A stretch of DNA of 64,000 nucleotides from contig RSEF01000003.1 of assembly GCA_003993805.1 (NCBI GenBank), positions 86,588,920 through 86,652,919 of the forward strand. Reading direction: 5' to 3'. Position numbers and translations under genes: made by a program. The notes under the pieces were generated by a model. That model made no database searches, was not told where the DNA came from, and was given only the letters and a program-made list of their open reading frames with translations. How positions within the stretch are numbered: position 1 is the stretch's first letter; each line of letters opens with the position of its first letter. Positions 48,776 to 59,881 of this stretch are shown one piece after another. The DNA is from Himantopus leucocephalus. Taxonomy: Eukaryota > Chordata > Aves > Charadriiformes > Recurvirostridae.

Positions 48776-51700
48776 ATATTGTATTCCTGTATTTAACTTT
48801 TCTCCTGGAAACTCACAGAATTATTTGATACCAGCTGAAACCAATCAGTGTAGCACAGGCAGTTTACTTTCTCACTGCTAATGATGGAGGATTTAATCAT
48901 ACTCACAAGGTAAGATTTGGGAACAGACTTTCTAGTGCATTTTTATGCTTCCCCCTTGGGACTGATATCCGGGGTGTCTTTCCCTGGACACAAGGTGTGG
49001 CTGTATTTTTCTACTTTGGGCTTCTCAATTCTCTCTTTGGCAACCTTGCTCTAACATCCCCTGTCTGCCATTTAACCTCTACATGCTTCAGGACAGGGCC
49101 TGCCCCGTTACATAGACTTGTACTATGCTTCCTACAATGAAATGTTGATATCTGGAACTACTGCCAAGGCCTATGTTAAAAAAAAAGGAAATGAAGAACT
49201 GAAGTTCTTCAACTTCAGTTCCTTAGCTCTCTTTTCTTTTATGTCAAGCTTTTTTTCTGGATGTTGTACTCTACAAGCTCAGAGAACATCAGTCTTTTTT
49301 ATTATCATAATGGACTTATTAAAAGATGGTAAGTTGCTTACCAGGAACTTGAGTTATAAGAAAGATGTAGGGATATTATTGGTTTTGTTTTCATTCCCTC
49401 CCATGTAATCCAAAAACTATTCTTCCTGGAGATATGTAAAAGTGGCAAGAAGTTAATAATTAGCTCTTGCTGGAGAGAAGCACCTCAGCATTAATTATGT
49501 TTCTCATGAGGAGACTTCAGGCGTATTGCTGCCACCCACGCTAATCATAAAACCAGTACTGTGAATTGTTTCACAGTTGTATCCCTGTCAAGCTGATGCC
49601 AATTTATGACTGTTATGTTCTTTTAAATACTAAAATCTTATTTTCTTTTGATGAATACAGATAAGGTCTGTTAGTTTTGTTATGAGGTATATAGTATGAT
49701 TCCATAAAGCTGCCAATTATTTATATTATTGAACTGTTTGAACTTCACCCCCTTCTCAAAGACCAGCCTAGCACAAGAAATGTGTATTGGGCATATTTTC
49801 ACTGCAGGGCCTTTTCATATTTGACATTTTAAATGTAGCTGGTATTCACCTTTTAGCTTAGCTTTCTAAACTGTATGCTTGACTACATTCTTGTGGCAGT
49901 GGTTTTTGTTTTACTCTTTCTTGGGAACAGTTGTGCATGTATTTGTCTGGAGTACACAGAGGGCTGAACGGTGCTTGAACCTGGTGGCACCTACCTCTGT
50001 CCCTCCCTCTGGTGTCTCATTAAGTTCCATTTGAGAACAAGTTGCCAATGAGGATCTCAGGAGAAGTGCTGACTTGGAAACACAGTGTGGCTTGTATAAG
50101 GCTTGGCAGAGTCAGTGGGCTGAGGTTTTGCCCTAAGTGAGCTAAAGAGGGGTGTTTTTTTCCCTACCAAAGAAAGACCTTGGATGGATCCAAAAACTCC
50201 TTATTGCGTACAGACTTTTAAATACCATACTTGTACAGCCTCTGACACAAGAAACTTTCACTGAAGTAAGGCTGCATGCTACCTATTGAGGTTTTCAATG
50301 CTGCAGAGCAAAACTTTTCCATACTGTGAAATAATTTTCGAACTCTTGGATGACCCAAGTGCCAGACCCTCAGTGAAGCCCTGCAGGTAGCAAGTTCAGC
50401 CTTTTCGATTTACTAGCCAGCCCTCTGTGATGGGGGCAGCCTCATTCAAGGGAGCAGGAATGAATGCTCCTCACTTAGTTGCTGGTAAAACGTTCTGACC
50501 TCCTGTCCTTTCGCTGGCCAGCAGGATTCCTGCGTCAATCATCCTTGTTCTCCATGCTCTCCATCTGCTGAGATTGTTTGGCCTCTGGAGCACTTTAGTT
50601 CTCATCATACAGAAGATAAAACAGTCTGTGGTCTTCTCTCTGAGGCAGTAGGCAGCTTAAACGTACTCTGTTGAACTCAAGAGTTGTATTTGAAGCTGGC
50701 CCAAAGTCTGAGGCCTCCAGATGAAAGGTACTTTGCTATTCAAATAGCACTCACTTAAATATTAATAGCTATTTCTGAGCCCTATCCTAGTCCAAGCAAA
50801 AAGATTATTTCTTTGAAGAAACATGACTCACAGAGATTAGAGGCTAAAAACCAGATAGTAGTGGAAGTATATCTAGTATTATCAAAGGAAACTTTCCAAA
50901 GCTGAAGGTGGCTAAAAGCCAGTATGTTACATCCAGAATTTAGTGAGCTGTAGTTTTATACCAACTGAGGATTGAAAATGAATTTTTTAAAACAGCAAAC
51001 CCGTTAAAGAGCAAAATTTTCATTGAAGGTTAAATAAGAGATGAGTTCTAAAGTTATGTTTGGTATTTTAAGTGCCTAACAGAAATGGAAACTTAAAATT
51101 TTAGGAGTCTCTATCGATCACCTTGAGGGAAGGAGGCAATTCCTTCTCACCAAGGATCTTTTCTTTCACTATAGATGGTGATTCACTCTTGATTGCATAT
51201 TTCTTCCATACACTCACCAGTACTGGTGCTATGTGACAACTGCGCATGTATCTAAACAGGGTTTGCTTTTGTAATATAGTAAGCTGTATTTAAGGGGCTC
51301 CCCAAAAATCTGATGTGTTACCCTAGAGGAACATCCTTCTTCAACAAATGTTGTCCTTCAATGACTGTTCAGTATCTGTACTGGTTATGTTGGACAGTTG
51401 ATGTTTTGTAGAAGTGGGTATGTTGGTCTATGAATTTCGAAGAAACCAAATTGCCACTGTGCAATCAGCACAGAACAAACATCTCCTTATTGTCATAATG
51501 TCAACATTTTCAGAGAAGTGCTCCTTTCATCTCTCTCATGACCCTCAAGGTATTTACCTTAACCAGAAGAGTCTGGCAAGTATAGTTTATAATGGTACTG
51601 CATACTGAAAACCACAGACTGAAAAGAAAACTGGTTTTGTGGTATATAGTGCTTCTGCCTACTTCCCACCCTTGGTTTGCCCCTTACGGATCTACTCTGT

Positions 51701-54700
51701 AAGGAGTAAATTACTTCTCTCTCCTTTTTTAGAGCTACCAACCTTAGAGTCTTATGTCTTTTTAGTATCCATCTCTGCTTTACAATCCATCTCTGCTTTA
51801 CAGGTATCAGCCACCTTTTCTTTCAAACTATTTAATAGATTAACATAAATCAAGTTAAAATCTCGTTCAAATTGTACTTATCTTTGAGGATGTAGCTTCT
51901 CCTTCAGACCAGAAGAAGGGCCGTGTGTGTTAGTTTGCCTGTCTGATTATATTAGTTTAGCTAACAAAAGAAATTGTCTCTTGCAGCAAATGATGCCTCA
52001 CAGAATGCATTGTAATAATTTTTTATGGTGAGTTGCGTGGTGGTTCAATGACGCTGTTTCTCAAGAGATGCAGCCCTGGTTGATCAAGATCGTCTCTACA
52101 GCAGTGAACAGAAGTGATTGTGTATCTTCTAAGAGCAAATATTTCTGGCAGAGTGACACCCACTGTAGGTTATGTTCTTCCCTCTACTAAGGGGAGCCAG
52201 CAGGAAGGAAAATACGAAAAATTCTAGGCTAAACTGAAACTTCTCAACCTGCTCTAAGAGTTGAGCACAAGATGACAGCCTTCGTATAGGACCAAAGAAT
52301 GAATATCTGAACATCATCTCTCTCATGTCTAAGGGAATGAGGAATTATTTTCATGTCCTGCGTTTGCGGTCTCCACCTGTCTGAGCACATGCCCATTTAT
52401 CCCCCCAAGAGAGAATGCCCCACTCTCAGGCCTGCCTGAGCTATGACTTGAGCTACAAGAGGGAGAACGTGGACTGAGCAGGGCAGTGGGTGAAGTAAAG
52501 CCGATGGCAATCTAAACCTCTGTGTCAGTACCTGCAAGGCGTGCCAATATTAATATGCTAGGCAGGTTTTCCCATCGAAGTGAAGAATATTGATCTATGA
52601 AAAGAGAACAGAAGAGAGAAAGCTGCCCTTGATAGGAAGTCTGGGGATACTTCCAGTGGAAAGATTTCCTTTCCTCCAGCCTCAGAGCAGCCAGCTCCTT
52701 ACAGACAACTTCAGAGACACTTGAATTTCAGTGCAAGGGTCTGTAAGCACTTGTGAGCCTGATGTCTGAAGGCAGAACTGGACTTGGGGTCCCTCTTTCC
52801 CTTTCTGAAGAGTCCCTGGAAAGACACAACTGCCTCAGCTTCCACTGCAGAACTGCTCACCTGCACAGCACAGCAGAACCCATGCAGTAAAAGCAAATTA
52901 GGTTTACCTGTTTCTCAGCCTGTAAAATAAAGTATACGTAAGCTGGAAGAGCTGTCGCTTAGGGCAGTAGGGCATACCCATGATTTCCACCAGTTGCTGT
53001 GGCTTATCAAATACAGAGAGTGAACAGGACATTCTGATAAGCCTTTGAACTACATGCTGTAGCTTATCAAATTTCAGTGACATGGAGCACATTTCTGTGT
53101 TGTTACTTACTGATGCTGGGCTCAGCAGGCACTGCAGATTATTTTGCTGAAGTATGACAGAATCGTAATCTGTAAAATAAACTAGGATGTGATGCCCGTG
53201 ACTCATGAGTAGTTTTGCTGGAATAAAGCTGCTTCATATCCAACATAATATTTAGAAAACAATACCTGGAATTTATTGAAATGAAGTCTGCCTGTCGCTC
53301 TCTCCTTGCTCTGCATGCAAGAATGAATTGGAAACCTTTGAGGGTCTTTTTTCCCCTCTACTGCTCCCAAAAATAGGAGCTGTTCCAGGAACAAGAAAAG
53401 ATGCTCCATAAATTAGGGTGAAACATGATAGCTGAAAAGATTTTATTCTGTGATCAAATTGCCAAGAAAAAGGGATGCTGTGCTAACGCATTAACAAAAG
53501 GACTAGACGAGAGGATCTGTATAGGCACAGCCTACATATCTTGCCAGAGCATAAAGACTGGCACAGGATTAATCTAATAAATTTAAGCACAGACTGCAAG
53601 TATTGTGGGCAATTTATTCTTTCTTTTCAGAAGTTAAAATTGACTGAGAGGTAACTGCAAGTGTTGGGGGGTGGGACAGTTGTCCAAGAATCTGATTACT
53701 GGCATTTGCTGGCTGTCAGAGAGCTGTTTGTTTTAACCACTGACAGTAAAAAGAAGCATGGGTTTATTTGAAGCCTAAGTATCACTTAGTATTTTTAAGG
53801 GAATTAGGGTATATCTAACAATAATAAATCAGTTTTTAAATTAGATTACAAGTTTGACTCATAAAAATAACAGCAAGTTACATGTAATATCTGCACTGTG
53901 TTCAGATGAGAAAATGAATCCCATCAAAGTATCAATCAGCACGCGTCAGATGGGGTCAGGGCTGGTTCAGATTTCAAACAGCTATCAGTGGCAAGTCAGC
54001 ATAGGCATGAGCTTACTTGGGTTTATTTTTTTTATTATTAAAAGATACTTCAGAACATGCAGTCTGTTGAGAGAGGAACACAGACTGAAGGTCACACAAA
54101 AAGAAAAAAAAGCAGTATATGCTAGAAATTTGCAATTCTGAAGAAGTTTTAAAGGACACAATTGTCAGTGAAGGAGATAACCGCTGTTATGAAGGAGTTG
54201 TGTTAGCTCTATGCCTTACCTAAAAGGGGAATACTCAGGATCAGTAGAGGGGTGATATTTACCTCTCGTGTGGCTGATGCTGGAATAATGCCTAAGTTCT
54301 GATCTATCTTTATTGAAAAACTGAAATGGGTTACCAAAAGGAAAAAAAAAAATCACTCTAGGGATGGAGTGTTCAAGACTATGAACCTTATCCAAAGAAT
54401 GTTAATTATAATTACACAATTACCATAAGAATATACCAGGAAACAACTTGTTTTTTAACACAGAAATGATACAAAGAGCTTCAAACTCCAACTGGAAACG
54501 AGACAGCATTTTCAGTAGTTGAGAATAAGAGCACGGAAAGACGCTCCAATGGAGGAAGGTGGATTCTCCTACTGCTACTGTGGGCAAGGAGGGTCTCTCA
54601 GAAGCTACCCCACTTGCACAACATGGAGTTTCCCCACAGTTTTTCTGCAACCTCAACTTAATATTAATTCCATCATAAAAATTACCACTTGCGAAGTGAT

Positions 54701-56584
54701 ACGATATCAAGATATGAACGTAGTTCATTACTCACTCACTTTTTATTACTGTTACGTATATCTGTACGTTTGCGTCTAACCTGCATGGGTGGCTTCTCTT
54801 AAAACTTCACTCTCCATTCATGGATGTTTTAGTTTTAGCATTTAATTTAGTTTCATGTTGTAAGGTACATAAAGTATGCTTTCCCCTATAAAATTTTTTC
54901 TTTCAAAACATGACTAACAGTGGAACTCAACATAGTTTGAGAGAAAATCAAAATGGAATTTTGGCAACTTTGAACCCCGAATTTTTAAATACATTCGTCT
55001 ATCAACAGCACTGGGAAACCAACTAGGGCAGCCTCTTCATAGAACTGCAACCTTGAGAAGTTTTTTTCAGAGTGCAGTACATAAAAATGGTAAATATGCT
55101 AGAGTTTGTTCCTTTATAACATTTTTATTAACATACAAATGCAATGAAACAACTTTATTCTTGTAACATAGTCCTACTTGTCATAAGCGGCGCAGAAAAG
55201 ACCCTCTGTTGCCTTCCATTTAAACCACCATAGATCTGGAAGAACATCAAGGCTCTTGACTCTGTAATAATGTTCCTTTACAAGACTGCTTTTTTCTGTG
55301 TCAATTCAAACTAAGCTACAGTGAAGAGGGCTTTTTTCTTTGCTATTGCTTTCTAGATGGCTGCTAAACCCCAGGCAACTACTAACTATACATGAATCTA
55401 AAGATTTGGCAAGGACTGGTAGAATGAATTTCTGCAGAATTTGTGCTTTAATTGTAAACCTGGTCTCTAGCTGTGTGTTTGTCACTAAACCTTGGGCTGA
55501 TGCCGCAGCTGCTGCAGATGAAGCTCCATCCTCATTCTGGTCAGCCACAATGTGAATGCCTGCGCTGCTTCTCCTCTTCCCTCAGCTGAATTCCTTTGCC
55601 TTTTAAAAATTCCCACTGCTGGCTCTATTAGGAGGAAGAGACACTAATGATGTGCATGAAGGGAAGACAGAAAGTGAAATGACAGGAGGAATGGAAAAAA
55701 AATGTGCAGCACCCTTCTCTAACACTTGGAGTTTGTGCACATGCAGTTCAACATCTCATCAAGAAAGAACACTACATTCCTTCCTCTGCAATCTCAGCCA
55801 CATTGCTATTACTGAATAGTCATGAATTCTGCATTTTCACTAATAATGTGTTAGAAATTAAATTAAGAATCTTGAGAAAATGCTACAATTCTGTTTCACT
55901 AGTCTAGCTGTGGTTTCTTGTTGTCTGGCCTCTTCTGCATTTGGTATAAAATCTCTAAAATCTTTCCTTTAAGGACAAAGCACAGGAGATGTGGTGGAAG
56001 TGGTGTAGTGGCTACATGAGGCTTCTTTCTTTTCAAGGGAATTTGAATGCTAATTTTTTTTTTTAAGGTTAAGAAAAATGAACAAAAGCCTGAGTCATTC
56101 TGCCTTTTCAACAGCAGTGGAGTTAGCAGATGGGAGGTTCCTGACTTGCCATTGTGCTTATTCGCTTTTCTAATCATAATCATGATGATGCATAAGCGTC
56201 AATTATATATTTTTGAGATGAAGACAGCACTGATAGCTTTTATGACCGTTGCTGGAAAGAGACAGCACTGTCCAAGATCACAGTCCTGCCTGGAGGGAAA
56301 TAGATGAAAAACAGTGGTTTCACAGATGCCCTTACTTGCATACGACCTGTATTTGAGTGCAAGAAGACAAGCGGATATGAACCACGTAGAGAGGCTGATG
56401 CTGAAGAGTAAGTGCCAGAGCACTAGCAAGGATCCACTATAGCATTTGAGGGTGTGTATTGCAGCAGGCCGATGACTTCCTTGGGCAGGATAGGTATGTG
56501 AGGCTTGTTTCCTAGTACTGGATTGAAAAATTAAGTCACGTCATTCATTACAGCACTTGATTGCCACAAAGATGATTAAAAGCC
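48776..56584. other. Non-coding sequence, no gene recognised
   Basis: 7.8 kb without a recognised exon, LTR or CR1. It holds a perfect small hairpin at 49196-49221. A minus-strand 80-codon frame at 55306-55548 with an alanine run is unrecognised. The CYB5R4 reductase domain was looked for here without success. Confidence 0.45.
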
Positions 56585-56985
56585 ATGAAGAGGGTGAGGG
56601 GACTGCAGCATGCGACATATGAGAAGAGACTAAGGGAGCTGTGATTGCTTAGCCTAGAGGAGGCTCAGGGTGCTCTTACCAATGTGTATGGTGGGAGTAA
56701 TGAAGGTAGAGTGAGATTTGTCTCAGTGGTGTTCAGTGACAGGACAAGAGACAATGGGGACAAACTGAAGTAGTGGGAACTTCCATTAAAAATGAGAAAA
56801 ATGTTTTCTTCCAGTGAGGGTGATAAAAAACCAGGACAGGTTGCCCAGAGAGGTTATGGAGTCTCCATCCTTAGAGATACCGAACACCCAACTCATGTCC
56901 GGAGTAACATACTCTAGCTGACCCTGCTTCAGCAGGCCTAGGTGGTCTCCAGACGTCCTACCAACCCTCAACAATTCTGTCATTT
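56585..56985 (+). mobile_element. CR1 LINE 3' fragment, old and diverged
   Basis: Plus-oriented and clearly more decayed than the others. The blocks ATGAGAAGAGACTAAGGGAG, TAGCCTAGAGGAGGCTCAGG, GACAGGACAAGAGACAATGG, GACAGGTTGCCCAGAGAGG and the end CCTACCAACCCTCAACAATT occur in the CR1 order. Confidence 0.85.
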
Positions 56986-57289
56986 CCCTTGCTTTGATAA
57001 TTGCAAGTAGCAGAGTGAGGTACTGATGTCACATACTCTTAAAGGTTTCTTTAAGAAGCTGCAGTTCACAGGGATGGAAACGGTGCCCTGTGGTTTTACG
57101 GCACAGCCCTTCACCTCCCGGCAGCTGACCCAGCACCTCTCACAGCCCTCGCTCCCCTCCCTCACGCTGGGAGCGGGCCTGGTGCCAGCAGCCTCCCAAT
57201 GGCTCCCCAGGGGGGACCTTGGACCTACCCATGTGCAAACCAGCGGGGCCAGGCCAACCTCCTCGGCTCTCCTCACCCTCCAAAATTAA

Positions 57290-58200
57290 CCTTCCCCCTT
57301 GAGACGCGCATGCTCCTGCGAGGCAAGCGACACCCGGCCGCTACTCCCAACTGCTGCTCTGCTCCTGTCAGAAGCCCTGCGCGTCCCTGCTCCCTTCCCC
57401 TCTCCTCGACGCCCGCGGACTCGCAACTCTAGCCGTCCGTCCGTCCGTCCCGCCTCAGGACAACGCGCGCTGCCCGCTCCGCTGCCCGCACCTGCGGCCG
57501 CCCGCCGGGCCGCTCCCGCCGGCGCTGCCCATTGGCCCGGGCGCGTCACGTGGCCGTGCCATGCCGCCCCGGGCGTGCCGGGGCGCCGCGGCTGCTGCTG
57601 ATTCATTGGCTGTGGCGGGGCGCGGTCCGGCTCGGCTCGGCTGGGCTCGCGCGCGGCGTCGGGCGGCGCGGCCGTTGCCGCCGCCCTGTCAGGTAGGATG
57701 GCGGGGGCGGGCGTCACCCCGTCACCCCACCCCACCCTCCTCCCTCCCCACTCCCCCCCGCCTGCGCCGGCTTCATCCCGCCGGGCTCCACCTCAGCGCC
57801 GCCTCGTCCCGGGGGCGGCGGGGCGAGGGCGTTCCGGGGGGGCGGGGGGAGTGTGTGGTGTGCGCTTTTCGCCCAGGACGGAGCGGCGCTTCGGGGTCTG
57901 GCAGCGCGCACCGGCGGCGCGGGCGGACGTCCCCGGTGCGGGTAAGCGCGGTGAGGGGACGGCGCTGTGGCGGGGGGTGAGCGAGCGGAGGGCGGGAGCG
58001 ACGGCCCGGCCCTGCCCTGCCTTGCCTCGCCCGCTCCACGGTAGGGCCCGCGGCTGGCGGTGCGCGGGTGGGTGAGTGGTCGGGTGAGTGGTCCCGGGTG
58101 GGCGTCGTGGAAAGCCCCGAGCGCGGCGCGGGGTGCCGCTGCCCCGAGCGTCTGTAGTTCAGCCAGCGCGAACGGGCGGCCGGCTGGTGTCGAAACCCAG
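57290..58200 (+). promoter_or_regulatory. CpG-island promoter of an unidentified plus-strand gene
   Basis: Dense CpG, no TATA box. Inverted CCAAT boxes (ATTGG) lie at 57531-57535 and 57604-57608, with a GTCACGTGGC E-box between them (CACGTG at 57547-57552). Strong donors follow: CAG|GTAGGA at 57693 and G|GTAAGC at 57942. This is the pattern of a first, perhaps non-coding, exon on the plus strand. In other tetrapods the plus-strand gene after CYB5R4 is MRAP2, whose first exon is non-coding; that identity is inference only. Open frames across the island are GC artefacts. Confidence 0.7.
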
Positions 58201-58586
58201 ACACGTCGACTTTCACAAGCCTTATGGTCTGAAGTACTCTGAATTTTTTTTTATTATTATTTTTTATTTAAAATAATTTAAAAAGCTTGAGGTGGCACTG
58301 GTCGTTTGGGTGACGTGGGAAACGCCACCGGCAGAAAGCTTGTGTCATGTTTCTGAATTTGTAATGGAGCGAGTCCTTCAGATGTTGTGAAGTCTGCGTA
58401 TTCAAAAGCAAAAGAGCTGGAAAGCGTGTAGCTCGCTTGTGATATATGGAAGTTATTTTCAGTCCCCTCAAATTGTATGTTGTGTTCTGCTCTGACTGCT
58501 GAGCATTTGAATGAACTTAAGAATGTAACCTAAAATATTTGCAAAAAAAAAAAAAAGCAAGATGAGTTTGTGTTTTGTCTTTTCTT

Positions 58587-58622
58587 TTTTTTTTTTTTNN
58601 NNTTTTTCTTTTTTTTTTTTTT
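58587..58622. other. Poly-T tract with 4-N gap
   Basis: A T homopolymer interrupted by Ns at 58599-58602; the length is unreliable. Confidence 0.9.
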
Positions 58623-58770
58623 CTTCCAGATGACATCCCCCTTTGTGCTTTCAGACTGAAGGGATGAATGTCTCTCCTCCATGCAGCCTTAGAGTACTTC
58701 TGCTATTCTCAGTCTTGCTCTCTTCCCTTTTCCCTGTGTGCTCTTCCCTAGTCTTCTGCTGATTCTCATA

Positions 58771-58773
<3 letters not shown>

Positions 58774-58814
<41 letters not shown>

Positions 58815-58820
58815 CCTTTN
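58774..58820. repeat. 41-base poly-T run and adjacent single N
   Basis: Uninterrupted T from 58774 to 58814, then a CCTTT and an N at 58820. No retroposed gene is recognised beside it. It may be the A-tail of an old minus-strand insertion or simple slippage. Confidence 0.85.
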
Positions 58821-59572
58821 TCATCTTCTTAGCAGTCGCTTCCTCTGGTGAGCAGCCTCTGTTGACAGTGTCTGGTATGGTAGGCAGTTCGCATCCTTCT
58901 CCTGAGCTGTCTGCCCTTCTTTTTGCTGGAGATGTTAAAATAAATCACCTCCATTACAAGCCAGCAAAACTTCCCTCTGAACAGCCTCTGTTCCCTGACG
59001 TTTGCCTTGCTCGTCTTCGTGTATCAGCCTTGTCCAGCACATAACGCTGGACGGTAACTGGAAGTGTAGGCACACCATTAGTTTGCCACTTCTCCTGTGA
59101 CAGATGTAGCTGGTAGAGGGATGGGACAGCAGTGGCAATGCTGTCTTAAACTGCCTCGGCAAGGCTGGTCGGGGTTTGATTGCAAGAACACTGAGGCATT
59201 TCTATTTCCATGTGTGTTTCCTAGCCTACTACTATGTTTTGGAGCTGCTGCCAGTGCTCCTGTCTGTTAGGCTTATTTGAGCTCCCCAGAGGCTGTATAC
59301 ACAGGGGTGCAAATTTACATAACCACTGTGGAAATAAATAGATGTTTTGGTTTCTGCTTAGAGATAATCAGGTAATAGTCTCAAATACAGCTTGTTTTTT
59401 CTTGTCTATTTGTGGTTCCCTATTCAGGTTCCTAATCAGAGAGTCAAGATGATTTTTTACCACAGGAGTAAATACCTGGAAAGATGCCAGGGGAATGGCA
59501 ACTCTCCATTGACTGAGGACAGTCTGGCTCCATTTTTGCCAAAAATAATGAGCATTCTGGGTTTATCAATCA

Positions 59573-59816
59573 CAAGCAAAAACGTGTAAAATAAACCAAG
59601 CTATTGCAAAAGAATACTTTTTTTTTGAGGGGAAAAAAAATCCAGAACATTAAGAACTGGACAAAGTAATTTACTGACTATTCTTTCTTTTGNGCAAGCA
59701 AAAAAGTGTAAAATAAACCAAGCTATTGCAAAAGAATACTTTTTTTATTGAGGGGAAAAGAAATCCAGAATATTAAGAACTGGACAAAGTAATTTACTGA
59801 CTATTCTTTCTTTTGC
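59573..59816. other. Probable assembly duplication around a single N
   Basis: About 120 bp starting CAAGCAAAAACGTGT is repeated from 59695 after an N at 59693, with a few substitutions and indels in homopolymers. Confidence 0.88.
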
Positions 59817-59881
59817 TGGTCATCCACATACACTTTATGGTGGAAGANGCTGGTCGTCCACATATACTTTATGGTGGAAGA
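59815..59881. other. Second assembly duplication around a single N
   Basis: 33 bp (GCTGGTCATCCACATACACT...) at 59815-59847 recurs at 59849-59881 after an N at 59848, with two substitutions. Confidence 0.88.

Noticed and set aside
55306..55548. Minus-strand 80-codon frame with an acidic start and an alanine run
   Set aside because: Its start is GTG rather than ATG, I recognise no family, and there is no splice or polyA context; it may be a decayed retrocopy but this cannot be supported.
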